From: Acidimicrobiia bacterium
GTDB lineage: Bacteria; Acidobacteriota; Terriglobia; Bryobacterales; Bryobacteraceae
NCBI GenBank assembly: GCA_016871315.1
Contig: VFZE01000015.1
Span: 1 to 64,000, forward strand
Length of the DNA: 64,000 bases
Direction of reading: 5' to 3'
Position 1 is the stretch's first letter. Every line of letters begins with the position of its first letter. Below the pieces are notes generated by a model that was not told where the DNA came from, made no database searches, and was given only the letters and a program-made list of their open reading frames with translations. This document shows positions 42,705-52,538 of the stretch, piece by piece. The position numbers and the translations under genes are program-made.

Positions 42705-45700
42705 TCACTCCGGCTCCGATGGCGACTCAGGTCCCGCCACGAACGTCGCGCTCACATTATCCACGATGAATCCGGTCGGTCTCCCCGTGTTTTCCCGCGC
42801 CTGAAATTGCACCAGGATCGATCGCCCGATGTACGGCTTCAAATCGAACGTCCGCTTCACGTACCCCCTCACGCTGTCGGTCCCTTTCGTGTTCGTCAGA
42901 CTCGTGAACGAACCCGCCTCCGCCAGCCTCAGCCCGTTCTCGTCCAGCAATCTCACCACCATCGTATCGGCCGCCGTCGTCTCCTGCGTATCGATCCGCA
43001 GCCGGAAGCTCAGCGCCGCTGCCGTCGCCGTCGCCGGAACCACAAACCGCTGCAACAGCTCGTCCGTATGCGCCACTCCCGATCCTCCCAGCTGCGCATA
43101 CCGGAGTCCCATGAACGACCGCTGCACCGTATCGGTATCCCGCCCGAACGTCGTCTGCCCCGTCGTCAGCCATCCGAATCCGCCCGTTTCGAATCCGCCG
43201 TTCACCACCAGCTGATTCGCCGCCGCCACCGTGAACGTCACCGCGGCCGAATCGGCCAGCTTCGCCCCGCTCCCGTCGAAGACCGTTGCCACCATCGTGT
43301 GCGCCCGCAACGCCAGGCTTTGCGTCGGCAGCACAACCGCGTACGGGCTCAACGTGCTCGACGCCACAACCTCCCCGTTCACCGCGTACTCCACTCTCGC
43401 CGCCTGCCCCGGCCGCAAACCCGCCAGGTTCCTCACCCGGAAAGTCACGCTACGCTCGCCGTTATCCGCATCCGCCTCCGCCGTCACCGAAACCGGCTCC
43501 TCCACCACCAGGCTCACGTTGTCCACGCGAAAACGCGGCGCGCCCGCCGGCGCCGTGCTTGCAAAACGAACCTCCACCGTCCGCCCGCGATAGGCCAGCA
43601 AATCGAATGTCCGCTTTAAATAATGATTGGCAACTTCATCGCGCGTCGTCACCGAATCAAACACCGTCGCCAGCGTCTCCAGCACCGCGCCCCGCTCGTC
43701 CCGGATCTGCGCCTCCAGCCGGTCTCCCGCCAAAGCTCCTCCCGTCTCCACCCGCAGCCGGAAACTCAACGCCGCGCTCGTCGCCGCATCGGAAATCCGC
43801 ACCCGTTGCGACAGGCTCGCATTCCCGGAAAAAGCCGCATGCCGCGTCCCCAGGAACGAATCCGCCGCCCCCGAGCGGATCACCCCGCTCGTCGCCGTCC
43901 ACGCCGAACCCCCGTCTTCCAATCCCCCGTCCTGGATCAGCTGGTTCACCCCGCGCACCGCGAATGTCGTTGTCGAGATCCCCGTCCGCGCCCCGTAGTC
44001 AAGCGCCCGCGCAAGCAGTGTGTGCGTCCCCGGGGTCAGTTTCGCGATGCTCACATACCCCGCGTACGGAGCCCGCGTGCGGCTCACCGCCAACTCGTTG
44101 TTGACCAGAAACTCCACTCGCAGCACCCCGGTATCATCCGCTGCGCCCGCCGACACACGCACGCTTCCCTCTCCCTCATCCAATTCGGAAACGCTCAGCC
44201 CGCTTACCACCGGAGCCGACATGTCCACCACCGGCGCTCCCAGCCCCACCGCCGCGAACGCGTTCTGCGTGATCCGCACTCCGGGCGACTCCGCTCCGAA
44301 CAGCAGCTCCGCCGCTCTCAGAAACGCCTGCCTCAGCTCAAAGAAGTTCGGCTCATCCGGCAAGTAACCGCTCGTTGCCAGGTACCAAAGCTGGGCTGCC
44401 TCCTGCAATCCCAGTCCCGCCATCCCCACCGGAAAGAACCGGCTGTACGTCGCGCTCGTGCGGTCCGCCGAAGCCCCGCGCGCCAGCAACACGAAGAGCC
44501 GTCCATAGATCGTTCCCACCGCATGCTCCACGCGGCTCCCCGCCGTCGCGTCCCACTCCCGCAATCCCCCCACTCGCCCCGGATCCACCATCCGCGCCCG
44601 GAAGTTCCACGGCGCCTCCACGTCCGGCAACACCGTCCCCTGTCCGCGAGAAGCCAACAAGTAAAACTCCACCAATGACGCCACGATGTCCGCGTGTCCC
44701 TCTCCGATTCCCAGCGCCTCGCTTCCATCCAATCCATCGGTCTCGATCTGCGTGTACCACATCCCGTGCCCCAGCTCATGCGCCACCGTCTCCAGATCCG
44801 TTACCGTGAACGGCGAGTTCGGATTCCCGTCCCCGAAGAATGCCGCATTCGCCGACCGGTGCCAGAACGCCCCGTCAAAGCTACTCCCAAAGTGCACCCG
44901 CGTATCGATCCGCGTCCCGCGCCCGTCAAGCCCGCTGCGTCCGAACAGGTTCCGCAACGTGTCCCAGCTCCGCTCCACCGCAAACGCCACGTCCACCGCC
45001 GCCGTCTGTCCGTTGGCCGACGCGCTGCCGCTGGATGCCTCATACCTCCTCCCATCTCCCCAACTGTTCGTGCTGTTGCGGAACGCCGCTGCCGCCGCGC
45101 TCTTCACACTCGTTTGATTGTCCAAATTGCGCACCCTGTTCCCGCCGCGCGTCAAATCCGTCAACTCGAACTGCTGCGGCTGCGCATCCACCGCCGTGTT
45201 CAGTTGAACCGTTCCATGGAAAAGCGACTGGCCCAGGCCCAACGCAGGCTGCGGCCCTTGATTCACCCGCAGCGTCCACCGCCGCAGCACCACTCCCGTC
45301 GTCGCGTCCACCAGCCACCCCATCGGCTCCCGCGCGTCCGGCGACGCATCCATCACCGACGACAGCCCATACCAGACCAACCGGTAGCCTTGCGTCACCC
45401 ATTGGTGCTCCTCCATCGCCGCCGTGTCCAACAACACACGCTTGCTTAGGTCCCCGGTAAACACCAATACCCGCTCCGGCAGGATCGCCAGCCTCACCTG
45501 CACGCTCGGCTCCACCTCGCCCACACCCGCCTCTTGCGCGATCGACGCCCGTGCCGCCGCCTCATCCACCGCCGGCGTCACTTCCATGTTCACGTCCGCG
45601 AACAGCTTCAGCGCGGGCGGCAGCAGCCGGTCCTGCTCATCGATCACCACGATCGCTGACCCGCCCAGCACTCGCACTCCTTTGTAAATCTGGCCGTACC

Positions 45701-45935
45701 GCACGTGCGTCAAACCATACAGGTCCGTCAGCGCGCTTCTCCACTCAAGCTGGTGCGCCTCACTCAACCCGAACTCCCCACGCAACGCGTTCATCCGGTC
45801 AGTCGCCAGCCTCACCCGTTGCCCTTCCGCCGCCTGTATCCGCACCAGATCCTCCGCTCCCACCGGCCGCTTCTGCGCCGCCACCGGCACGCCCGCAAGC
45901 ATGCCCGCCAAGACCCAAATCGCCGCCTTCTTCAT
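42705..45935 (-). CDS. large secreted M4-like zinc metalloprotease with tandem C-terminal beta domains
   Basis: A 1076-residue secreted protein. A signal peptide (KKAAIWVLAGMLAGVPVAAQ) is followed by an FTP-like propeptide (residues about 25-220). The catalytic domain has the zinc motif VAHELGHG near residue 385, a downstream Glu in ALGIGEGHADI, and the conserved His of AGSRVEHAVGTIYGR. The lead-in RSGLDGRGTRIDTRVHFG is M4-like, although GEGHAD also recalls M36. The C-terminal half contains two repeats of an Ig-like domain plus a jelly-roll module (DGGLEDGGSAWTATSG and NGGFETGGFGWLTTG, each closed by a DNVS strand), probably substrate or glycan binding. The start at 45935 is uncertain: ATG at 45944 and GTG at 45947 are in frame. 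Confidence 0.8.
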   Translation of the reverse strand: MKKAAIWVLAGMLAGVPVAAQKRPVGAEDLVRIQAAEGQRVRLATDRMNALRGEFGLSEAHQLEWRSALTDLYGLTHVRYGQIYKGVRVLGGSAIVVIDEQDRLLPPALKLFADVNMEVTPAVDEAAARASIAQEAGVGEVEPSVQVRLAILPERVLVFTGDLSKRVLLDTAAMEEHQWVTQGYRLVWYGLSSVMDASPDAREPMGWLVDATTGVVLRRWTLRVNQGPQPALGLGQSLFHGTVQLNTAVDAQPQQFELTDLTRGGNRVRNLDNQTSVKSAAAAAFRNSTNSWGDGRRYEASSGSASANGQTAAVDVAFAVERSWDTLRNLFGRSGLDGRGTRIDTRVHFGSSFDGAFWHRSANAAFFGDGNPNSPFTVTDLETVAHELGHGMWYTQIETDGLDGSEALGIGEGHADIVASLVEFYLLASRGQGTVLPDVEAPWNFRARMVDPGRVGGLREWDATAGSRVEHAVGTIYGRLFVLLARGASADRTSATYSRFFPVGMAGLGLQEAAQLWYLATSGYLPDEPNFFELRQAFLRAAELLFGAESPGVRITQNAFAAVGLGAPVVDMSAPVVSGLSVSELDEGEGSVRVSAGAADDTGVLRVEFLVNNELAVSRTRAPYAGYVSIAKLTPGTHTLLARALDYGARTGISTTTFAVRGVNQLIQDGGLEDGGSAWTATSGVIRSGAADSFLGTRHAAFSGNASLSQRVRISDAATSAALSFRLRVETGGALAGDRLEAQIRDERGAVLETLATVFDSVTTRDEVANHYLKRTFDLLAYRGRTVEVRFASTAPAGAPRFRVDNVSLVVEEPVSVTAEADADNGERSVTFRVRNLAGLRPGQAARVEYAVNGEVVASSTLSPYAVVLPTQSLALRAHTMVATVFDGSGAKLADSAAVTFTVAAANQLVVNGGFETGGFGWLTTGQTTFGRDTDTVQRSFMGLRYAQLGGSGVAHTDELLQRFVVPATATAAALSFRLRIDTQETTAADTMVVRLLDENGLRLAEAGSFTSLTNTKGTDSVRGYVKRTFDLKPYIGRSILVQFQARENTGRPTGFIVDNVSATFVAGPESPSEPE

Positions 45936-45983
45936 ATAAGTCATCACCAGCTATTGTATGTGAACACCGTATACTGGATTCCA

Positions 45984-47330
45984 GTGGCAATTGCCGCCTC
46001 TCGCCGCGCCTTCCTGCTCTCTGCCACCGCCGCCGCCTTGCCCGCCGCCCCGCGCCCCCACATCCTGCTCATCATGGCCGACGATCTCGGCTACGGCGAT
46101 CTCTCCTCCTACGGCTGCCCCGATATCCGCACCCCGCACATCGACTCCATCGGCCACCGCGGCGTCCGCTTCACCCGCTGCTACGCCAACGCTCCGGAGT
46201 GCACGCCCACGCGCACCGCGCTCCTTACAGGCCGCTACCAGCAGCGCGTCGGCGGCCTGGAATGCGCCATCGGCGTCGGCAACGTCGGCCGCTATGACGA
46301 AGCCGAATGGCTCGCCTCCCGCGGCGAACTCGGCCTGCCGCCAGAGGAAACCTCGCTCGCCCGCATGCTCAAGTCCGCCGGCTACGACACCGCCTGCATC
46401 GGCAAATGGCACCTCGGCTACCCCGCCAAGTTCTCCCCCAACCGCCACGGCTTCGATGAATACTTCGGCATCCTCGGCGGCAATGCCGACTACTTCACCC
46501 ACCGCGAAGAGAGTGGTGACCGAGTCCTCTATCACAACGGCAGATCCGCCGAACGCGAAGGCTATCTCACCGATCTGATCGCCGATCATTCCCTTGCCTG
46601 GCTCCGTAAGCGTTCCGCCAAGCCTTGGCTTCTCTACGTCCCCTTCACAGCTCCTCACACCCCGCTCCAAGGTCCAACCACTGGCCCCGTCAGTGGCGGA
46701 TGGAATGAAGGCACCCGCCAGACCTACGCGCAGATGGTCGAACGCATGGACCATCAGGTCGGCGCGCTGCTCGATCAGCTCGACAAGATGGGCGCCGCCT
46801 CCAACACCCTCGTCATCTTCAAGAGCGACAACGGCGGCTATAACCGCAGCCGCAACTCCCCTCTCCGCGGCGCGAAGGGCTCAACCTGGGAAGGCGGCAT
46901 CCGCATCCCCTGCCTCATGCGCTGGCCTGGCGTCATCCCCGAAGGGAGAACCACCTCCCAATCCGCCATCAGCATGGACCTCACCGCCACCATTCTCGCC
47001 GCCGCTCAAACCAAGCCATCCCGCAAACTCGATGGCGTAGACCTGCTTCCCGTCTTGACCGGCAAGCGTACCCCCTTCCTGCGAACCCTCTTCTGGCGCT
47101 ACAAACGCGCGGACAACCGCCGCTGGGCCGCGCTCGATGGCGACACCAAGTACGTCCGCGACGGCCAGACCGAATCCCTCCACAATCTTCAAACCGACGA
47201 GTCCGAGCAGAACAACCTGCTCTCCACACAACCGGAAACCGCCGTTCGCATGCGCAAGCTGCTCCTCAACTGGGAGCATGAGGTCAAGGCGCCCCGCCTC
47301 GCCGCCTTCCACTCCAAGGAGTCGCCATGA
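45984..47330 (+). CDS. exported arylsulfatase-family enzyme
   Basis: A 448-residue sulfatase. The metal site MADDLGYGDLSSYG follows a Tat-like leader (AASRRAFLLSATAAAL). The formylglycine motif is ECTPTRTALLTGRY, where the Cys would be converted by a sulfatase-maturing enzyme not seen here. CIGKWHLG and FKSDNGG are further family blocks. It should hydrolyse sulfate esters, for example on polysaccharides. The GTG at 45984 is chosen because it begins just before the Arg pair; another GTG at 45960 is possible. Its TGA overlaps the ATG of the permease fragment downstream. Confidence 0.85.
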   Translation: MAIAASRRAFLLSATAAALPAAPRPHILLIMADDLGYGDLSSYGCPDIRTPHIDSIGHRGVRFTRCYANAPECTPTRTALLTGRYQQRVGGLECAIGVGNVGRYDEAEWLASRGELGLPPEETSLARMLKSAGYDTACIGKWHLGYPAKFSPNRHGFDEYFGILGGNADYFTHREESGDRVLYHNGRSAEREGYLTDLIADHSLAWLRKRSAKPWLLYVPFTAPHTPLQGPTTGPVSGGWNEGTRQTYAQMVERMDHQVGALLDQLDKMGAASNTLVIFKSDNGGYNRSRNSPLRGAKGSTWEGGIRIPCLMRWPGVIPEGRTTSQSAISMDLTATILAAAQTKPSRKLDGVDLLPVLTGKRTPFLRTLFWRYKRADNRRWAALDGDTKYVRDGQTESLHNLQTDESEQNNLLSTQPETAVRMRKLLLNWEHEVKAPRLAAFHSKESP

Positions 47331-47557
47331 AGCTACGCGCCCGCCTGGAAAGCCTCCGGCTTCGCCCGCAGGAAACACAAGGCCCGCGCGCTGAACCGCT
47401 CGCCGGCAAGGGGCATGGCTTCGGCACCGCGCCGGTCTTGCTCGCCGCCATCTCCACCATCCTCGGCGCCGTCATGTTCCTCCGCTTCGGCTACGCCGTG
47501 GGCCACCTCGGTCTGGGCGGCTCCATTCTCCTCATCATCCTCGGCCACGCTTCATGA
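47327..47557 (+). pseudogene. N-terminal fragment of an SLC12/APC-type permease
   Basis: A 76-residue piece whose second half (GHGFGTAPVLLAAISTILGA, then FLRFGYAVGHLGLGGSI) matches the first membrane helix and the start of the second in cation-chloride-cotransporter-like amino acid permeases. It then stops. The C-terminal part of the same family begins directly at 47554, so roughly ten membrane helices were deleted. It cannot transport on its own. Confidence 0.7.
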
Positions 47558-49080
47558 TGATGTTCCAGATGAGCCCGCTATATGCGTTGGTCTCCATCGT
47601 CATCATGATCGGCATCTACCAGGGGCTCCAATACACGCGTAAGAGCGAGCGCACCCTCGCCGTCATCATCCAGCGCGTCGTCTTCCAGCTCACCCGCCGC
47701 CTCCACATCGCCGTCCAGAAGTCACGCGCCGCCGGCGCAACACCCGACTGGCGCCCCTCCATCCTCGCCGTCACCCGCGACTCCGCCTCACGCCTCGGCC
47801 ACTTTGATCTGCTGCGCTGGATCTGCCACCGCCACGGTTTCGGCCAGTTCATTCACTTCGTTCAGGGCACACTCTCCTCGGACTCCAACCAGTACGCCGG
47901 CCGCATCCTCGACGACCTTATCCAGCGCACACAGATCTCCGGCGCCGGCGTCTTCGTCGACACCATCATCGCGCCCGACTTCCCCACCGCCCTCAGCTCC
48001 ATGCTTCAAGTCCCCGCCATCTCCGGCATGCGCAACAACACCGTCCTGCTCGAATCCCCCAAGGATGGCTACGACCAAATCCGCGAGATCGCCTACGGCG
48101 CGCAAACCGCCGCCGAGCTCAAACTCAATGTCTGCATGATCCGCTCCTCGGCCGTCCGCTTCGGCTACCGCAAGAACATTCACATCTGGATCACCGAGGA
48201 CGACTACGCCAACGCGCCGCTCATGATCCTGCTCGCCTGCATCCTCACCGGCCATCCCGAATGGGACGACGCCCGCATCTCCGTCTTTGCCTGCTACCCG
48301 GCCGACCGCATGGACCAGGCCGTCGGCAAGCTCGACCAAATGGTCGCCGAAGGCCGCCTCCCCATCACCTCGAAGAACATCTGGCCGGTTCCCTATGAAG
48401 GCGAGCAGGGCCTGGAGAACGCCACGATCGAGCACTCCTCCACCGCCGACCTTGTTATGCTCGGCTTCGACGCCATCGCGAACGTTTCCCGGCAGGTGGA
48501 AGCGGTTTCCCCGCCGCGGCGGTTCCCGCGGCGGCTGAAGTACGCGGGGCTGGCGGTGCTGGCCGCGGTGATCAGGGTGACCGCTTACTATTGGCTGTCT
48601 CCGAAGCCGATCCAAAGAATCGCCGTAATCCCATTCCGGAACATGACGCCGAATCCTTCGACCGACTATATGATCGAAGCAATCAGCGATTCGCTGTTGC
48701 TGGATCTGTCCAGGATGCCTAACCTTCAGGTGGCCGCCCGTTCCGTGGTGCAGCGCTACAAGGGCACGGTTGTCGACCCGCAACAGGCTGGGAGCCACTT
48801 GGATGTTCAGGCTGTCGTCAGCGGGACGGTGTCGCTTCTCGGGGATGCGCTAAGCCTCCAGGTGGAATTGGTGGATGTCGGCTCCGGGATGCAGATCTGG
48901 GGGCAGCGTTACAACCGGAAGATCACGGACCTGGCGGCGGTGCAGGAGAACGTCAGCCAGGACATCTTCGACAAGCTGCGGCTGAAACTAACCGAGGGCG
49001 CCCGGCAGCGGCTGGCGACGACGAGGTGGCGCTCCACTATTGTCCGGACACGTACCGCCCGCTGTCGGTTCCGCTGGTGA
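47554..49080 (+). pseudogene. chimeric frame: permease C-terminal domain fused to a FlgO-like domain
   Basis: A 508-residue open frame built from two unrelated genes. Residues 1-310 carry the last helix (MSPLYALVSIVIMIGIYQGL) and the cytoplasmic domain of an SLC12-like permease (SRLGHFDLLRWICHRHGFGQ, ISGAGVFVDTIIAPDF, WITEDDYANAPLMILLA). From about 48480 the sequence changes to the C-terminal part of a signalling protein: a membrane helix (YAGLAVLAAVIRVTAYYWL), then IAVIPFRNMTPNPSTDYMIE, LQVAARSVVQRYKG and WGQRYNRKITDLAAVQENVS. That is the FlgO/TolB-type domain that follows Ser/Thr kinases or adenylate cyclases. Codon style switches from C-rich to G-rich at the junction. The frame could be translated, but no normal function is expected. 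It ends out of frame in the TfuA piece. Confidence 0.72.
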
Positions 49081-49331
49081 ATCTTCGGGTGGCGCTGGGG
49101 CAGGCAAAGGCGAAGGGGTTGGTGGACGCGGAGGAATGCGCCAGGCTGATCCGGGTCATGAAACGGCTTAACTTTCCGGAGCGGAGCTATGAAAAGCTTA
49201 TGCCGCATGCTGCCGCAAGGATCGGTGAAGAGCGCTGCCAAACGCTCCGGCGATTTCTGGTGCGCGAGGCCGCTGACGCCAAGTCAGACGATGCGCGAGA
49301 AATGCTGGCCGCAATGAGGGCCGCAGTATGA
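49014..49331 (+). pseudogene. C-terminal TfuA-domain fragment
   Basis: About 105 residues starting at GDEVALHYCPDTYRPLSVPL and continuing VNLRVALGQAKAKGLVDAEE, RLIRVMKRLNFPERSYEKLM match the second half of the TfuA-like core domain. Intact TfuA proteins, which partner YcaO enzymes, have another 110 residues before this. No YcaO gene is in the window. The piece joins the FlgO-like domain at about 49014-49020 in a different frame. A GTG at 49026 could in principle start it. Confidence 0.55.
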
Positions 49332-49340
49332 TGAGGGGAC

Positions 49341-51911
49341 ATGGCCGCACGCCTGTTTCTCTTTGACAGCTTCGGCTTCCTCTTCCGCGCCTATCATGCC
49401 CGTGCCCGTTCCGCCGCGCCTCCCATGCGCACGCAAAGCGGCCTCCAGACCGAAGCCGTCTTCATCTTCCACAACATGCTTCGCCGCATGCTGGACCAGC
49501 ACCAGCCCGCCTACGTCGCCGCCGTCTTTGAAAGCGAAGGCCCGACCCTGCGCGAGCAGGAGTACGCCGACTACAAGGCCAACCGCGCCGAAACTCCCGA
49601 CGAGCTTCTTCAGCAGATCCCCTACGTCCGCCGCCTGCTGGATGCCATGAAGGTTCCGGTGCTCGAATTCCCCGGCTACGAAGCCGACGACGTCATCGGC
49701 ACGCTCGCCCGCCGCGCCGCAGACGCCGGCTGCGAAGTGGTCATCGTCTCCTCCGACAAGGACATGCTGCAACTGGTCAACAACCACGTCCGCATGGTCA
49801 ACCCCGCCAAGAACGACGAATGGTATGACCCGGCCAAGGTCGAGGAGTTCCTCGGCGTCGCGCCCTCCCAAGTCGCCGACCTGCTCGCACTCAAGGGCGA
49901 CTCCGTCGACAACATCCCCGGCGCCCCCGGCATCGGCGACAAAGGCGCGCGCGACCTCATCCGCGAGTTCGGCAGCGTCGAAGCCGCCATGGACCGCGCC
50001 GCCGAAGTCCAGCGCAAGAGCTACCGCGAGAGCCTGGAGAACCACCGCCCACAGATCGAGTTGAGCAAGCGCCTGGCCACCATCGCCACCGACGTTCCCA
50101 TCGAGTACAACCTGGAAGCCCTCGCCGGCCGCCAGCCCGACGAGGAAGCCCTTCGGGAACTCTTCACCGAGCTGGAATTCTTCAGCCTGCTGAAGGAACT
50201 GAAAGCCACGCAGCCCTCCGAAGCCCCCTCGCTTCGCCTGATCGGCTCCAAACAGGAACTGACGGACTGGCTCGCCGCTCTGCCCAAGGATGCGCCCGTC
50301 GCCGTTGCGCTGGGCATGGAAGGCGAAGGCCTGCTCGCCATCGAGCGCATGGGACTCGCCTCGCATGCCGGCGAAGGAATCGGGCTGGACGCGGAGTTCT
50401 TCTCCGAGGCAAAACCTCTTCTGGAAGATGTCTCCCGCCCGAAGATCGCCCATGACTCGAAGGCTCTCATGGTCGAGCTTGCCCGCAAGGGCATCGAAGC
50501 CCGCGGCTTCACCGCCGACGTCATGCTCTACGCCTTCCTGCTCTCCGCCGATCCTGGCTCCAGCGCACCGGACGTGATTGCCAGCCGCTACCTCAACCGC
50601 AAGCCCGGCCCGGCCGTGGAAGAGGCCGCCGCCAACCTCATTGAGCTTGCCAGACGGCTTGCTGGGGAGATCGATGAGCGCGGCTTCGGCGAGCTGTACG
50701 AGACCATCGATCTGCCTATGGCCTCCATCCTCGCGCGGATGGAGCGCACCGGCATCCGCATCCAGCGGGCCGCACTGGCCGAGATGTCAGCCGCCATGGA
50801 ATCCGAGATCGAGCGGCTCAGCCAGGAGATCTACTCGATCGCCGGCCAGGTCTTCAACATCAACTCGCCGCAGCAGCTGAGCAAGGTTCTGTTTGACGAC
50901 CTCGGCCTTCCCACTCCGTTCACCCGCTCCAAGAAGAAGGCGCCTTCCACCGCCGCCGACGTGCTGGAGACGCTGGCCGATGAGTTCCCCATCGCCCGGC
51001 TCGTGCTCGAGTACCGCCAGCTCGCCAAGCTGAAGGGCACCTACGCCGACGCGCTGCCCGCGCTCATTCATCCTTCCACCGGCCGCCTGCACACCACCTT
51101 CAATCTCGCCGGCGCCGCCACCGGCAGGCTCTCCAGCTCCAATCCCAATCTCCAGAACATCCCCATCCGCACCGAACTCGGCCGCGGCATCCGCGCCGCA
51201 TTTGTGCCCGAACCCGGCTGGAAGCTCGTCGTCGCCGACTATTCCCAAATCGAGCTGCGCCTGCTGGCCCACTTCTCCCGCGATCCTGTTCTCGTCGACG
51301 CCTTCCGGCGCGGCGAGGACATCCACACGCGCACCGCCGCTGAGGTCTTCGGCGTCGCGCCCCTGGAGGTAACCCCCGAACTGCGCCGCAACGCCAAGGC
51401 CGTGAATTTCGGCATCGTCTACGGACTCAGCGCCTTCGGACTGGCCGGACAGCTCGGCATCACGCGTGGGGAAGCGGAGAGCTACATCAGCGGCTACTTC
51501 GAACGCTACAAGGGCGTGAAACGCTTTATCGAGGAGACCATCTCCGAGGTCCAGCGCACCGGCGTCACGCGTACCCTCTTCGGACGGGAACGCCCCATCC
51601 CCGATATCAACTCGCGCAACCCCAATGCGCGCGGCTTCGCCGAACGCACCGCCGTCAACACGCCGCTGCAAGGCACCGCCTCCGACCTGATCAAGCGCGC
51701 CATGATCCGCATTCAAGCCAAACTGGACGGGCAGAAGATGCAATCGCGCATGCTGCTTCAGGTGCATGACGAGTTGGTCTTTGAGGCGCCGCCGGAGGAG
51801 CTCGACGAGCTGCGCCGGATCGCGCAAAGGGAGATGGAAGCTGCCCATGAACTGGAAGTGCCGCTGGTGGCCGAAACCGGCGCGGGAGATAATTGGCGCG
51901 ATGCGAAATAG
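49341..51911 (+). CDS. polA: DNA polymerase I, proofreading domain degenerate
   Basis: An 856-residue family A polymerase. The N-terminal 5' nuclease has GYEADDVIGTLA, SSDKDMLQLV and LKGDSVDNIPGAPGIGDKG. The middle 3'-5' exonuclease-like domain lacks the D-x-E of motif I (VAVALGMEGEGL) and the Asp residues of motifs II and III, so it should not proofread, as in Taq and Bst enzymes. The polymerase has motif A VVADYSQIELRLLAHF, O-helix RRNAKAVNFGIVYGLSAF, and motif C QVHDELVFEA. It replaces RNA primers and fills gaps. It overlaps the downstream PPIase gene by 11 bases. Confidence 0.96.
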   Translation: MAARLFLFDSFGFLFRAYHARARSAAPPMRTQSGLQTEAVFIFHNMLRRMLDQHQPAYVAAVFESEGPTLREQEYADYKANRAETPDELLQQIPYVRRLLDAMKVPVLEFPGYEADDVIGTLARRAADAGCEVVIVSSDKDMLQLVNNHVRMVNPAKNDEWYDPAKVEEFLGVAPSQVADLLALKGDSVDNIPGAPGIGDKGARDLIREFGSVEAAMDRAAEVQRKSYRESLENHRPQIELSKRLATIATDVPIEYNLEALAGRQPDEEALRELFTELEFFSLLKELKATQPSEAPSLRLIGSKQELTDWLAALPKDAPVAVALGMEGEGLLAIERMGLASHAGEGIGLDAEFFSEAKPLLEDVSRPKIAHDSKALMVELARKGIEARGFTADVMLYAFLLSADPGSSAPDVIASRYLNRKPGPAVEEAAANLIELARRLAGEIDERGFGELYETIDLPMASILARMERTGIRIQRAALAEMSAAMESEIERLSQEIYSIAGQVFNINSPQQLSKVLFDDLGLPTPFTRSKKKAPSTAADVLETLADEFPIARLVLEYRQLAKLKGTYADALPALIHPSTGRLHTTFNLAGAATGRLSSSNPNLQNIPIRTELGRGIRAAFVPEPGWKLVVADYSQIELRLLAHFSRDPVLVDAFRRGEDIHTRTAAEVFGVAPLEVTPELRRNAKAVNFGIVYGLSAFGLAGQLGITRGEAESYISGYFERYKGVKRFIEETISEVQRTGVTRTLFGRERPIPDINSRNPNARGFAERTAVNTPLQGTASDLIKRAMIRIQAKLDGQKMQSRMLLQVHDELVFEAPPEELDELRRIAQREMEAAHELEVPLVAETGAGDNWRDAK

Positions 51912-52533
51912 TCTGCTGATTGTGATGCTTGCCCTGCTTGCCGGCTGCGCCGGCGAGAAGACCGTAGAAAAGAAAGCCGCCCCGCCGCCTCCGGAGAAAC
52001 CGCCGGAGAACTACAAGGTTCGATTCGAAACATCGAAGGGCAACTTCACCATCGAGGTCCATCGCGAATGGGCGCCGCACGGCGCCGATCACTTCTTTGA
52101 GCTGGTGCAGGCCAAGTTCTACGACGGCGTGCGCTTCCACCGCGTCGTGCGGCGCTTCGTCTGCCAGTTCGGCATCAACGGCAATCCGAAGCTCCAGCAG
52201 CTGTGGGGCTCGGCGCAGATTCCCGATGATCCGCTGAAGGAAAAGAACCGCAAGGGCACTATCAGCTACGCCAAGCTCGGCCCGAACTCGCGCACCACGC
52301 AGGTCTTTATCAACCTGGCCGATAACGCCATGCTCGACTCCACCGGCTTCGCCCCGTTCGGCAAAGTCGTCGAAGGGATGGATGTGGTGGAGAAGCTCTA
52401 TTTCGCCTACGGCGAGGTGGCCCCACGCGGCGGCGGGCCGGATCCGACGCAGATCGAGCTGCAAGGCAACGTCTATCTCGACCGCACCTATCCGCGCCTG
52501 GATGCGATTCAAACGGCCACTGTACTAAAGTAG
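51901..52533 (+). CDS. cyclophilin-type peptidyl-prolyl isomerase lipoprotein
   Basis: A 210-residue protein with a lipoprotein signal (LLIVMLALLAGCAGEK; Cys in the lipobox) and a Pro-rich linker (APPPPEKPPEN). A short cyclophilin domain follows: VRFETSKGNFTIEVHREWAP, FYDGVRFHRVVRRFVCQFG, NSRTTQVFINLADNAMLDST, GFAPFGKVVEGMDVVEKL. The catalytic Arg region (FHRVVRRF) and the Gln/Phe pocket (TTQVFINL) are present. It should assist folding of exported proteins while anchored in the membrane. The start overlaps the polA stop. Confidence 0.9.
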   Translation: MRNSLLIVMLALLAGCAGEKTVEKKAAPPPPEKPPENYKVRFETSKGNFTIEVHREWAPHGADHFFELVQAKFYDGVRFHRVVRRFVCQFGINGNPKLQQLWGSAQIPDDPLKEKNRKGTISYAKLGPNSRTTQVFINLADNAMLDSTGFAPFGKVVEGMDVVEKLYFAYGEVAPRGGGPDPTQIELQGNVYLDRTYPRLDAIQTATVLK

Positions 52534-52538
52534 AAGCC

